Positions 52,128 to 60,882 of a stretch of 64,000 nt of DNA are shown here, one piece after another. The DNA comes from Candidatus Bathyarchaeota archaeon (GTDB lineage: Archaea > Thermoproteota > Bathyarchaeia > Bathyarchaeales > Bathycorpusculaceae), in assembly GCA_026014705.1 (NCBI GenBank), contig JAOZHU010000005.1, positions 1 through 64,000 on the forward strand, read 5' to 3'. The notes under the pieces are model-generated. The model saw only the letters and a program-made list of their open reading frames with translations. It searched no databases and was not told where the DNA came from. A program made the position numbers and the translations under genes. Numbering within the stretch: position 1 is the stretch's first letter; the number at the start of each line of letters is the position of its first letter.

Positions 52128-52901
52128 TCAGTTTAGTGGCGCTATCGGTATTATGTAGGATATGTTATTGGTGCGGTTTATGGCAACTTCGACGCCGTAG
52201 ACTGTTCTTATTATTTCAGGGCTTAGAACGTTGCGTGCCTCGCCTGCTGCGAATACTCCGCCGTCTTTCAGTAGTACAATTTTGTCGCAGTATCGGGCTG
52301 CGAGATTGAGGTCGTGAATTGCCACGGCTGCGGCAAGCCTTTCTTTTGTGACTAGTTTTCGTGTTAAGTTCATGACTTCTAACTGGTGTTTTATGTCTAA
52401 GTTGCTTGTGGGTTCGTCCAGCAAGAGGACTTTGGCTTCTTGTGCTATAGACCGTGCGATTAGGACTTTCTGTTGTTCTCCGCCGCTGAGTTCGTAGAAA
52501 TCGCGCATTGCAAGGTGCTCGATATCAAGCATTTTCAGGGTAGCCCAGACTTTCATGGTGTCTTTTTCGCTGCTTTGCCAAGCGATGTGGGGTCTTCTGC
52601 CCATCAGGACGATTTCGAAAACTGGGAGTACGTTGGAGTTGCCAACGGATGTTTGCGGAACGTATCCTATGTGTTTGGTGACGTCGAGTCTATTCATCTT
52701 TTTTATATCTTTTTCGCCGAGCAGGATGCGCCCTTGTTTGGGTTCCAAGATTTTGTTCATGCACTTGAGTAGTGTGGTTTTTCCTGAACCGTTGGGACCG
52801 ATGAGTCCTAGGACTTGTGATTCTTGGAGTTCTAGGGATACGCCAATTAGCGAAGGTGCGCTGCGGTAGCTGAAGGTTACTCCCTGTACTGTTATGTTCA
52901 T
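52128..52901 (-). CDS. Metal-chelate ABC transporter ATPase (FecE/BtuD type)
   Basis: A 257-aa ATPase. Walker A LIGPNGSGKTT, Q-loop GYVPQTS, signature LSGGEQQKVLIARS, Walker B VLLLDEPTSNLD, switch His in AIHDLNLA. Family members energise import of B12, iron-siderophores, haem or nickel/cobalt complexes. Here it is transcribed away from the binding protein, with two NikR-like sites in the shared promoter, so nickel is the favoured substrate. Confidence 0.93.
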   Translation of the reverse strand: MNITVQGVTFSYRSAPSLIGVSLELQESQVLGLIGPNGSGKTTLLKCMNKILEPKQGRILLGEKDIKKMNRLDVTKHIGYVPQTSVGNSNVLPVFEIVLMGRRPHIAWQSSEKDTMKVWATLKMLDIEHLAMRDFYELSGGEQQKVLIARSIAQEAKVLLLDEPTSNLDIKHQLEVMNLTRKLVTKERLAAAVAIHDLNLAARYCDKIVLLKDGGVFAAGEARNVLSPEIIRTVYGVEVAINRTNNISYIIPIAPLN

Positions 52902-52948
52902 TGGTTGTTTGCCTCTTGTTGATTAGTGATTGTTGCAGGGGTATAAGA

Positions 52949-52976
52949 GTGTTACTTTTTTGTAAAATCGTAGCAC
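52949..52976. promoter_or_regulatory. NikR-like operator, site 1
   Basis: GTGTTAC-N14-GTAGCAC. This differs by one base from the GTGTTAC-N13/14-GTAACAC form known for Geobacter NikR. It lies ~48 bases upstream of the minus-strand ATPase start, near its promoter. Confidence 0.55.
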
Positions 52977-52985
52977 AAAGTATAA

Positions 52986-53013
52986 GTATTACTGTTATGT
53001 GAAAAAGTAATAC
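52986..53013. promoter_or_regulatory. NikR-like operator, site 2
   Basis: A perfect inverted repeat GTATTAC-N14-GTAATAC, 37 bases from site 1. It also reads GTATTA-N16-TAATAC, the spacing of the E. coli NikR site (GTATGA-N16-TCATAC). It lies just upstream of the binding-protein start and would block that promoter when nickel is plentiful. Confidence 0.6.
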
Positions 53014-53026
53014 CATGGCGGTAAAT

Positions 53027-54571
53027 ATGAACAAACCTCTAATAGTAGGCATCCTACTGACAGGCATACTCGTCACCTCAATTATGATAGGTTACAGTCA
53101 GAACTGGTTCCAGCAACCATCATCACCATCTGAACCATCTCCTGAAACATCATCGTCTCCTGAACCAACAGCAACGCCGCAGTCAACTTCAACGCCTCAA
53201 CCAACACCGTCCCCTCAAACGACTTCAACGCCTCAGCCGACAGCCACTCCGCAGCCAACAGCCTCTCCCGCATCAACAGTCGCCTCGCTGAACTTGGTGC
53301 TTGAAATTTACGGAAACGCCAACATGGACGACAAGATAGACTCAAGCGACGTAGACTACGTGTCAAGAATAATCGGCGGAACCGCTAGTAACACCCAGTT
53401 TGCAGACGCCAACAGAGACGGAATAATAGATACAAATGACATAACGCAAATCAATGCACTCATAAATGGTCAAGCTTCAAAAATCTACCTCCTAGACGGC
53501 AACAAACAAAATATTTCAGTCTCGTTGCCCGCAAACAGATTAGTAGTCGAATACAACCAAAACACAGAGCTTGTGCGCATACTCGGGATAGAAAACCTCG
53601 TTGTCGGCGTCGACTCTGGCGTTAACCCAGTTAAGACCTTATTCTTTCCAGAGAACGCCGCTAGCATAACATGCGTCGGCGGCATGAGCGCCCCAGACTA
53701 CGAAGCAGTCCTAAACCTCAACCCCACCACACTACTGGTTTTCGCTCCAGGCTCTGGCACCACCGCCACCGTAGCTGAAAAAGCATCCAAGTTACCCGGT
53801 GTGGATGTAGTTTACTTGGGATTATACAGTCCAAACGTTACCAAACCTGAGGATTCTAGATTCATCCAAGGCGTACTAAAAGCGGGCTATATCTTTAACA
53901 AAGTTGCCCGAGCAACAGAATACGCAAACTGGATACTCAACATAACATCATACATCAGCACAAGAGTAAATACAATACCAGAAAATCAAAGACGGACAGT
54001 GTTACTCACCAATAGCCCTACCATCGGCAGCGCTAGGGCATACGTAGCCCTCGACACACTGGGGCAAGCGTGCATTTTGGCAGGCGGCACGAACATAGCT
54101 AATGCACCTGCTGGTTCAACGGCTCTTTCAGTAACGCTGGAGACTGAATTCATAGTTTCACAAGATCCAGACTACATTTTCCTGCATACTGTAAGATACA
54201 CGTACGGTGGAGGCACAAATCCGCCAGCCCAAGGCATAGACGCTAATGACCCGTCTGAGATGGCGAATGTTTTGCAACAATACGTTTCTCAAGCAGCATT
54301 TGCGAATCTTAAAGCAGTTAGGAATAATCATGTTTACTTGATTGCAGGTGACTTCAGAAACAATGCAATGGGCGGCACATTAGGCGCAGTCTACATGGCA
54401 AAAATACTCTACCCCGAAGTATTCGCTGAGCTAAACCCTCAAGCCATACATCAAGAATACTTGACAAAGTTCCTGCGCTTGAGCTACAATTTAGACACAA
54501 ACGGCGTCTTCCTCTACCCGCCGATAACCGTAAACGGTGACACTGTAGGGATACCCAACGGAACCGCCTGA
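53027..54571 (+). CDS. Metal-chelate ABC binding protein with dockerin-like insert
   Basis: About 514 aa from ATG 53027 (GGCGGT upstream; ATG 53015 also in frame). An N-terminal anchor (IVGILLTGILVTSIMIGY) is followed by a Pro/Ser/Thr linker (~residues 30-85). A dockerin/EF-hand pair follows: ANMDDKIDSSDVDYVSRI and ANRDGIIDTNDITQI with DxDxD-like loops. A class III binding domain (BtuF/FepB type) runs from ~150 to the end. The calcium-binding pair and long linker could hold the binding domain out from the membrane. First gene of the plus-strand unit. Confidence 0.9.
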   Translation: MNKPLIVGILLTGILVTSIMIGYSQNWFQQPSSPSEPSPETSSSPEPTATPQSTSTPQPTPSPQTTSTPQPTATPQPTASPASTVASLNLVLEIYGNANMDDKIDSSDVDYVSRIIGGTASNTQFADANRDGIIDTNDITQINALINGQASKIYLLDGNKQNISVSLPANRLVVEYNQNTELVRILGIENLVVGVDSGVNPVKTLFFPENAASITCVGGMSAPDYEAVLNLNPTTLLVFAPGSGTTATVAEKASKLPGVDVVYLGLYSPNVTKPEDSRFIQGVLKAGYIFNKVARATEYANWILNITSYISTRVNTIPENQRRTVLLTNSPTIGSARAYVALDTLGQACILAGGTNIANAPAGSTALSVTLETEFIVSQDPDYIFLHTVRYTYGGGTNPPAQGIDANDPSEMANVLQQYVSQAAFANLKAVRNNHVYLIAGDFRNNAMGGTLGAVYMAKILYPEVFAELNPQAIHQEYLTKFLRLSYNLDTNGVFLYPPITVNGDTVGIPNGTA

Positions 54572-54603
54572 AAGAGGCGTATCGATTTTCCATTTTTCTT
54601 TTT
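54565..54603 (+). terminator. Intrinsic-like terminator after the binding protein
   Basis: CGCCT-GAAAG-AGGCG hairpin over the stop codon, then a T-rich tract (TTTTCCATTTTTCTTTTT). It may cut down expression of the methyltransferase and permease that follow, as extra binding protein is usually needed. Confidence 0.5.
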
Positions 54604-54629
54604 AATAATAAACTTGAGAGGTTCTCACT

Positions 54630-55469
54630 GTGATAGTGAATTGGACTGAGCTTAGACGCAAAATGTTAATTGAGACCAAGAGGATTGATTTTTGTAAAGC
54701 TTCTTATTGGGACAGAGAAGCAGAAACCTATAACCAAAACGTTTTGCTAATGGGCGAGTTAACACAGCAACAGTTAAGACAGCTACCTGTGCTGTCGCAA
54801 TTCACGGTTCTAGATGTTGGCGCGGGCACAGGGCGCTTGACGATACCCATCGCCAAACACGCCAAATATGTAACTGCGTTAGAGCCTTCCTCAAAAATGT
54901 TAGCACTGCTGAAAGCCAACGCCACAATACAACGCGTTAACAACATAAAATACCTCAACAAGTCTTTGGACGATTTAGAAACCTCAGAACTTGAAACCCA
55001 CGATATTGTAGTGGCCTCCTTTTCACTTTTTATGGTTGACATGGAAAAAGCCCTGCTAAAAATGGACGCCCTCGCATCTGTGGGAGTTTACCTTTTTGTC
55101 TCTGCGTCTGATTGGATGGATCCAGAAAGACGAGACATCGCTCTTGGCAAGGGCAAAAATAGCACTGTGATGCCGGATCACATTTACATATGCAATATCC
55201 TAAATGACATTGGCATCGACCCCAATGTTGACATCTGGGATTTCCAATCCAGACAATGCTATAACGACTTGGCTTCTGCAATTTCACGGTTCATGCAGCT
55301 ATACCACATATCGCCAGATAAGGAGGGCGAATTGAAAGCGTACTTGAACAAAACCTTGGTTCAAGATGAACGCGGCAAATTATGGTTAAACCGTAAAAGA
55401 AAGGCGGCTAAGATATGGTGGACGAAAACCAAACAACTCCCAACTCTCAGCAAGGCAGCTTCGACGTAG
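54630..55469 (+). CDS. Class I SAM-dependent methyltransferase in the transporter operon
   Basis: A 279-aa protein from a GTG. Residues ~25-130 hold the Rossmann SAM site: TVLDVGAGTGRLTIPIAKHA, TALEPSSKMLALL, DIVVASFSLFMV. The rest is not a known domain to me. It overlaps the permease gene by 55 bases, so it is tied to the transporter. It could methylate a metal-binding small molecule or the transporter complex; that is inference. Family call is firm, substrate unknown. Confidence 0.87.
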   Translation: MIVNWTELRRKMLIETKRIDFCKASYWDREAETYNQNVLLMGELTQQQLRQLPVLSQFTVLDVGAGTGRLTIPIAKHAKYVTALEPSSKMLALLKANATIQRVNNIKYLNKSLDDLETSELETHDIVVASFSLFMVDMEKALLKMDALASVGVYLFVSASDWMDPERRDIALGKGKNSTVMPDHIYICNILNDIGIDPNVDIWDFQSRQCYNDLASAISRFMQLYHISPDKEGELKAYLNKTLVQDERGKLWLNRKRKAAKIWWTKTKQLPTLSKAAST

Positions 55470-56512
55470 AAACGGAAAAGAAGAAGTACCGACGGCTGAT
55501 GGCTAAGCGAGGGCTATTTTTAGTTGTCAGCGGGATATTGTTAATCGTTGTTGCAGGCGTCGCTTTGGCTCTAGGCTCCGCAAACATGACTGTTTTAGAT
55601 GCGTACGCAGCGGTTTTGGCAAGGGCTTTTCCCGACTTCTTCCACGTTAGCGCTTTAGCTGATAATGTGGTATGGAACCTTAGGCTTCCACGAATACTGC
55701 TGGCGATTTTTGCTGGCGCAGCATTGGGCATGAGCGGCACAACAACTCAGACGATTCTGCGAAATCCAATAGCGACCCCTTATACGTTGGGGGTCTCCGC
55801 TGGCGCGGGTTTAGGGGCGGCTGTAGGCATAATCTTGGGCAAAGGATTTTTAGAGGGGGAATTTTTGGTTATCGGTAACGCATTTGTTTTCTCTCTAATT
55901 CCAGTCGCTGTTATTTTGCTCTTAGTCAAACGCAGAGGCGCTTCCCCTGAAACCATGATTTTAGCAGGGATAGCGATGGTCTACATTTTCTCTGCATGCA
56001 CGACAATTCTGCAGTACTTCGCTGAATCCAACGCTGTAAGCGCTACAGTGTTCTGGCTGGTGGGCGATTTATCAAGGGCTGCGTGGTGGCAGCTTCCCTA
56101 CATTTTAGGGGTTCTATTGATTTGCTTTCTAGTCAATCTTAAGCTATCATGGGACCTCAACGTTATGCAGATGGGTGACGATTCGGCCAAGAGCTTAGGC
56201 GTGGAGGTAGACCGCGTCAGGAAAGTAACTTTGATAACGGCGTGTCTATCCACGGCTACAGTTGTAAGCTTCACAGGAGCCATCGGCTTTATATGCCTCG
56301 TCGCCCCGCACATCTGCCGCGCCATAATAGGCAGCGGCGAACGGTTCCTAATAGCGTCTTCAAGTCTCTTTGGAGCCGTTCTTCTGCTATTTGCAGACAT
56401 CGTGGCTAGAAGACTGATTGCTCCAATAGTGCTGCCCGTGGGCGCTATAACAGCATTCCTAGGCGGCCCTCTGCTGCTGTACTTGCTGATAAGAAAGAGA
56501 ATAAGCCATTGA
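55415..56512 (+). CDS. Metal-chelate ABC permease (FecCD/BtuC family)
   Basis: A 365-aa protein with about ten membrane segments. The FecCD signatures are LRLPRILLAIFAGAALGMSGTTTQ, NPIATPYTLGVSAGAG and GFICLVAPHICRAIIG near residue 290. It starts inside the methyltransferase 3' end. With the ATPase at 52128-52901 and the binding protein it completes one importer. Proposed nickel (or cobalt/corrinoid) uptake. Confidence 0.93.
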   Translation: MVDENQTTPNSQQGSFDVETEKKKYRRLMAKRGLFLVVSGILLIVVAGVALALGSANMTVLDAYAAVLARAFPDFFHVSALADNVVWNLRLPRILLAIFAGAALGMSGTTTQTILRNPIATPYTLGVSAGAGLGAAVGIILGKGFLEGEFLVIGNAFVFSLIPVAVILLLVKRRGASPETMILAGIAMVYIFSACTTILQYFAESNAVSATVFWLVGDLSRAAWWQLPYILGVLLICFLVNLKLSWDLNVMQMGDDSAKSLGVEVDRVRKVTLITACLSTATVVSFTGAIGFICLVAPHICRAIIGSGERFLIASSSLFGAVLLLFADIVARRLIAPIVLPVGAITAFLGGPLLLYLLIRKRISH

Positions 56513-56562
56513 TACTCGATGGTTACTTAGAACGCGTACCCTTCACTGACCTTCCCACTGCC

Positions 56563-56645
56563 TATATAAACTTTTTAAAAGGGGCCTATAGACTGCACCA
56601 AGCACAAAAGCGCCATCTTGCAAACGAAGGCGTCCTAATTTTTTT
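56563..56645 (+). ncRNA. Possible small transcript in a convergent gap
   Basis: A TATATAAA at 56563-56570 followed by AAAAGGGGCCTATAG, then a T-run (ATTTTTTTC) at 56637-56645, between the permease and the convergent glycosylase gene. The pair could bound a ~55-base RNA. No structure was recognised; low confidence. Confidence 0.25.
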
Positions 56646-56651
56646 CACACG

Positions 56652-57530
56652 TCAATTAGTGCTTGTTCGCTGTTGCATTCTCTCGTAGTGATAAAGATAT
56701 TCCTGCGCATACCCTGCGTATTCACCGAAATAACTTCTGCCAAACGCGTTCAAACGCTCGTATTCACCGCTGCTGAAAGTCCTGTTTGCATTCATTTTCT
56801 GAGTGAACTCTTCAGGAAACTCAGTCGAGTAATGATTCAGTATTGCGCGTTTCACCCAAACATCTACGGGAAACGCTTCCAGTTTTCCCAGAGAAAAAAG
56901 CAAAACGCAGTCAGCGACTTTTGAGCCTACACCTGAGAAACCGCACAACGCCCTCTTGGCTTGCTTGTACGGCATCTTCCGCAAGCTGTTCAAATCGAAG
57001 CTGCCTTCGCTGATTCTCTGGGAAGTTTCAAGAACATATCTGGCTCTGTAGCCTAATCCGCATGCTGCCAAGCCGCTTGCAGTTGCTTTCGCCAGCTTTT
57101 TCGCCGTGGGAAATGTGTAAAAATCGTAGCCGTCGAGCTGTGTCTGTTCGCCAAATCTTTGTGAAAGTTTCAGCAGCATCTGCTTTATCGCAGCGATGCT
57201 CTTGTAGGTAGCGCAAATATAGGAGGCAAGGCATTCCCACGGCTCTTGCCTGATTATCCGCAAGCCCCAAAACGCCCGTATAGCCATGCTGATATGTGCA
57301 TCTTTGTTTATGCTTTGGGTTATTCGCTGGTAATCCTCATCCAAACCAAAATAATGCGTGACAAAGTGTTCGGTAACATTTGCGAATTCCACTTCGCCGT
57401 TTAGTTGGCGTATCTTGAACGCTTTGTCTCCGGCAACGCCGTACCACCAATCGCCTTTCCGTTCCCACCTGAAAACTTGACCGCAACAGAGCGTAGCGTC
57501 CAAGTTAAACGGCACCGCATTAAGCTTCAC
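56652..57530 (-). CDS. ogg: 8-oxoguanine DNA glycosylase, OGG1 type
   Basis: A 292-aa HhH-GPD glycosylase/lyase. LCGFSGVGSKVADCVLLF has the helix-hairpin-helix and catalytic Lys (K204); FPVDVWVKRAI has the conserved Asp (D223). The N-domain (FNLDATLCCGQVFRW) matches OGG1 rather than short AGOG forms. It removes 8-oxoguanine paired with C and nicks the strand. It lies just downstream of the EF-2-like gene on the same strand. Confidence 0.92.
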   Translation of the reverse strand: MKLNAVPFNLDATLCCGQVFRWERKGDWWYGVAGDKAFKIRQLNGEVEFANVTEHFVTHYFGLDEDYQRITQSINKDAHISMAIRAFWGLRIIRQEPWECLASYICATYKSIAAIKQMLLKLSQRFGEQTQLDGYDFYTFPTAKKLAKATASGLAACGLGYRARYVLETSQRISEGSFDLNSLRKMPYKQAKRALCGFSGVGSKVADCVLLFSLGKLEAFPVDVWVKRAILNHYSTEFPEEFTQKMNANRTFSSGEYERLNAFGRSYFGEYAGYAQEYLYHYERMQQRTSTN

Positions 57531-57533
57531 AGT

Positions 57534-59687
57534 CTAAGCGTCCTCCAAGAACCTTTCGGGTTTAGGAACCTCCGATGGTAAACCCTTCTGCTTCCGTGTC
57601 TCCGCGATGACTTCCGACGCCAACTTTTCAGGCATTTTACTCCAGCGCTCCAGTACGAACTGCCAAAACGCTCGACCAGAAGTTGCTGACCGCATTTCCT
57701 CGGCTAAACCGAAGGTTTCCGCAACAGGAATGTAACCCCTAATCACCGCTAAAGCACCTTTCTGCTCGAATTTCGAGATTTTTCCGCGCCTCCCGCTTAG
57801 AATTCTGGAGCATTCACCAGCCAACTCCGTGGGAACTGAAACAGCAGCTCTGTAAACTGGCTCAAGAAGAACAGGCTTAGCGGTCAAAACAGCGCCGAAA
57901 ATGGCTTTGCCTACTCCATGCGTGATTTCCACAGGGTTACAGCACTCTGCGTTTTCGTTAAGCTGCATCTTCAACAGGTTCACTTGCACATGCCTTAATG
58001 GCTCTCCGCATAACGGACCAGCTTTGCAGGCATACTCAAAGCCTGAAGTCAGAGAAGTCGTTATTCCGCGTGTGTTCATGGGTGCGCTTGTGCAATTAAT
58101 CAACACGTTTTTGTGCTGCTCATCAACTGCAAGCACGTTTGTCTTTTCCCGCGCTGTTGTGCCTTGCGCTATTAACGTTATGAACTGTTCGTTTACAGGT
58201 TCCACTTGCACAACAAACTTGTTCTGCTTGTCAGGACTTTTTGCTGTTGCAATGAGGCTTTTTCGGGTTATGCTTTCGCAGTAAACAACTCTCGGCGAAG
58301 ACGCTTCAATTGCCACTCCGCCTCCGTACTCGCTTAGAAGTTTCAAGGCAACTTCAAGATGCAGCTCGCCCATTCCGCTTAGAAGGCATTCTCCAGTCGT
58401 CCTGTCAACTTCAACTGCAACGTTAGGGTCTTCCACCGCAAGCTTTTCCATGGCTCCAAGCAGAAAAGGCATCTCGGCAGGGTTTTTAGCCTCGACTGCT
58501 ACGGTTAACACTGGCTCTGAAACATAGCTAATGCGCTCAAAAGGCGCCATCTCCGCTTTGTGTTCAGAGGCAACTAGAGTTTCACCTGCCTTCGCCTGTG
58601 TCAATCCACTTAAAGCTGCCACGTTGCCAGCTGTCACTTGGTTTACGGGTTCCTTGAAAGCGCCCATGAAAATGGAAACCTGTGAAATTACGCCTTCAAC
58701 ATTAGCGTTAACAAGGTAAACTGCAGCACCAGTTTTTAGAGTACCCGAGAACAAACGCCCAGTTGCGGTTAAGCCGCCTTGCGGATCAGCCTGCACATTT
58801 GTGATGCACATGACTGCAGCGCCGTTGTCATCGCAGTTCAGCATGGCTTGCCCTATTTCTGAGGATAAATTGCCTCGCCAGATTTTTTCTAAGCGGTATT
58901 TTTGGGCTTCAAGCGGGTTTGGGATATGATTGACAGCCATGTCGAGTATCACAGTGTGAAGCGGCAAAGTCTTCTGCAGTTCCTCATGCGCTGCTTTTTC
59001 GTAGGCAGCTATAACATCGCTGAACTTCATGTTGCTTACCTTAGCAGTGTTTAGGGTGAAACCCCATCTATGCAAGGCTGAACCAAACGCGACACTGTTT
59101 TTTGCAGCGTCAACTTTCCATTTCTCCTTGAAAGGAGATTCGCCGTAAATTTCAATTAGGTCGTTGAAACCGCCGATTATGCGCGTGAATTTTTTCTGGA
59201 TTTGCTCAGCGGTTAATTTCAGCTCGGTGATTAAACGGTCTACTTTGTTTATGAAAAGCACAGGGCGCACTCTTTCCTCAAGCGCTTGCCGAACCACGAT
59301 TTCCGTTTGCGCCATTATCTCCTCAACTGCGTCAACAACCACTATTGCGCCATCGATGGCGCGCAGTGCTCGCGTAACTTTGCCTGTGAAGTCCACATGC
59401 CCAGGAGTATCCACAAGGTTAATTACGAAAGACCCGCTTGCGGTTCGATAAAGCAGGGATATGTTCGCGGTTTTCATCGTTATGCCGCGTTTCTGCTCTT
59501 CCTCGAGATAATCTAGAACTCTGGCTGGACCCGTTGCTGTCGAAGACAATAGTCCAGCACCAACCAGCAGCGAATCAGTCAAAGTGGTTTTTCCATGGTC
59601 AATATGCGCGATTACGCCCAAATTCCGAATCTGCTCTTTCTTGCCCATTAACTTTAGAATTTCAGCGATTTGTCTGAACCTAGGCAT
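57534..59687 (-). CDS. EF-2-like translation factor lacking the diphthamide histidine
   Basis: A 717-aa EF-2 homologue, near the usual ~730. GTPase motifs are intact: AHIDHGKTTL, RGIT, DTPGHVDF, NKVD. All EF-2 domains follow. In domain IV, where archaeal EF-2 has HEDPAHRGPAQ, this protein has NENAECCNPVE, so the residue modified to diphthamide is Cys (about residue 582, codon 57942-57944). The N-terminus (MPRFRQIAEILKLMGKKEQIRN) fits the EF-2 leader. Probably a paralogue or a diphthamide-free EF-2. It may act in elongation or recycling. Confidence 0.9.
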   Translation of the reverse strand: MPRFRQIAEILKLMGKKEQIRNLGVIAHIDHGKTTLTDSLLVGAGLLSSTATGPARVLDYLEEEQKRGITMKTANISLLYRTASGSFVINLVDTPGHVDFTGKVTRALRAIDGAIVVVDAVEEIMAQTEIVVRQALEERVRPVLFINKVDRLITELKLTAEQIQKKFTRIIGGFNDLIEIYGESPFKEKWKVDAAKNSVAFGSALHRWGFTLNTAKVSNMKFSDVIAAYEKAAHEELQKTLPLHTVILDMAVNHIPNPLEAQKYRLEKIWRGNLSSEIGQAMLNCDDNGAAVMCITNVQADPQGGLTATGRLFSGTLKTGAAVYLVNANVEGVISQVSIFMGAFKEPVNQVTAGNVAALSGLTQAKAGETLVASEHKAEMAPFERISYVSEPVLTVAVEAKNPAEMPFLLGAMEKLAVEDPNVAVEVDRTTGECLLSGMGELHLEVALKLLSEYGGGVAIEASSPRVVYCESITRKSLIATAKSPDKQNKFVVQVEPVNEQFITLIAQGTTAREKTNVLAVDEQHKNVLINCTSAPMNTRGITTSLTSGFEYACKAGPLCGEPLRHVQVNLLKMQLNENAECCNPVEITHGVGKAIFGAVLTAKPVLLEPVYRAAVSVPTELAGECSRILSGRRGKISKFEQKGALAVIRGYIPVAETFGLAEEMRSATSGRAFWQFVLERWSKMPEKLASEVIAETRKQKGLPSEVPKPERFLEDA

Positions 59688-59791
59688 TTCTCAACCAGCT
59701 TCAACGCAAGTTCTTACTGAATAAAAAGCGCCTATTAAGTTTATTATCAGCCTGAATTTACTCTGTTGCTGAAAAAGGACGAACAAGCGCC

Positions 59792-60562
59792 TTGAACGCA
59801 CCCATCATATTGCCTATTGAAAAAATGAAGGAAGAACCCTACGCCAATGTGCTCTGCTATCCGCGAGCAAACGAAACTGAAGTGCAAACGCGCATTGAAG
59901 AACTGCGGAAACACGGCGTTAAGAAGTTGGAATTCGCAGGGGGAACAAGCGTTTTCAACGTGCCAGTTCTAGGCAAAGGCTTCGTAGGCATAGCCGTAAT
60001 AGCCCACCTAAACGGGCAAAGAGTCGCCCTGAAAATTCGAAGAGTAGACGCTGACCGACTTGGACTGCAGCATGAAGCATCGATGCTGACGAAAGCCAAC
60101 ACCGTAAATGTGGGACCAAAACTCATAAGCGCAACCACAAATTTTCTCTTAATGCAGCTCATCGACGGTGATTTACTTCCCAAATGGCTGGAACTGCACA
60201 AGAAAAAAGAGCCAGCGCGCACGGTTTTAATGGATATTTTAGAGCAGTGCTGGCGGCTAGACGCAACTGGCTTAGACCACGGAGAACTAAGCAAAGCGCC
60301 AAAACACGTAATCATTGATGCAAAACAGCAACCATTCATCATTGACTTTGAAACCGCCAGCATCAACCGAAAAACCGCAAACGTCACAGCCATCTGCCAA
60401 TATATCTTCGCAGGCAATAGCAGCGTAGCCCACATGGCGGCTGAAACGCTCGGCGAAAATAACCATGACGCTATAGTTGAAGCCCTGAGAACCTACAAGC
60501 ACAATAAGAATCGAGAGAACTTTGAACATCTGCTGCAGATCTGTTTCAGCGAAAAAAAGTAG
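59792..60562 (+). CDS. Archaeal protein kinase-like protein (COG2112 type)
   Basis: A 256-aa kinase-fold protein from a TTG. AGGTSVFNVPVLGKG gives a glycine loop, VALKIRRVDADR the ATP-binding Lys, LDHGELSKAPKHVIID the catalytic-loop variant (HGEL for HGDL), and FIIDFETAS the metal Asp. Such small archaeal kinases are RIO/lipopolysaccharide-kinase-like and probably phosphorylate Ser/Thr. Divergent from the EF-2-like gene by ~100 bases; a link to translation is possible only. Confidence 0.8.
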   Translation: MNAPIILPIEKMKEEPYANVLCYPRANETEVQTRIEELRKHGVKKLEFAGGTSVFNVPVLGKGFVGIAVIAHLNGQRVALKIRRVDADRLGLQHEASMLTKANTVNVGPKLISATTNFLLMQLIDGDLLPKWLELHKKKEPARTVLMDILEQCWRLDATGLDHGELSKAPKHVIIDAKQQPFIIDFETASINRKTANVTAICQYIFAGNSSVAHMAAETLGENNHDAIVEALRTYKHNKNRENFEHLLQICFSEKK

Positions 60563-60639
60563 CCTAACGCAACGTCAACATTGCTAGTGCGATAATCTAA
60601 TAAACGGTACAGTTAACTGTATTCTTGTAGGTGAACATT

Positions 60640-60882
60640 ATGTCATCTCCGAAGATAGTTTGGCAAAGAGTTCTGATAGTTGGCATAGTAATCCTTGCTC
60701 TCGGCTTGGTATTCATGGTGGCAGCGTTCTCAGCTGGCTCAAACTTGCTGTTGCTGGCACTGTACGGCATGGGCATGCTCACGATAGGATTCGGATTAGC
60801 AGCAGTAGTGTTCGCCTTTGCATTCAGACAAATTCAAAAACAAAAAGAAATGCCTCCGCCTCCACCACCGCCAACGCAATAA
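60640..60882 (+). CDS. Small two-pass membrane protein
   Basis: About 80 aa from ATG 60640, with AGGTGA six bases upstream. Two membrane segments (VLIVGIVILALGLVFMVAAF and LLLALYGMGMLTIGFGLAAV) and a short polyproline tail (PPPPPPPTQ). No family recognised. Confidence 0.65.
   Translation: MSSPKIVWQRVLIVGIVILALGLVFMVAAFSAGSNLLLLALYGMGMLTIGFGLAAVVFAFAFRQIQKQKEMPPPPPPPTQ

Noticed and set aside
52902-53026. Cobalamin riboswitch ahead of the FecCD-type transporter
   Set aside because: No B12-box-like core or multi-stem structure was visible; the inverted repeats fit a protein operator better.
53130-53275. Simple-sequence repeat (CCT/ACG/TCA rich)
   Set aside because: It encodes the Pro/Ser/Thr-rich linker of the binding protein.
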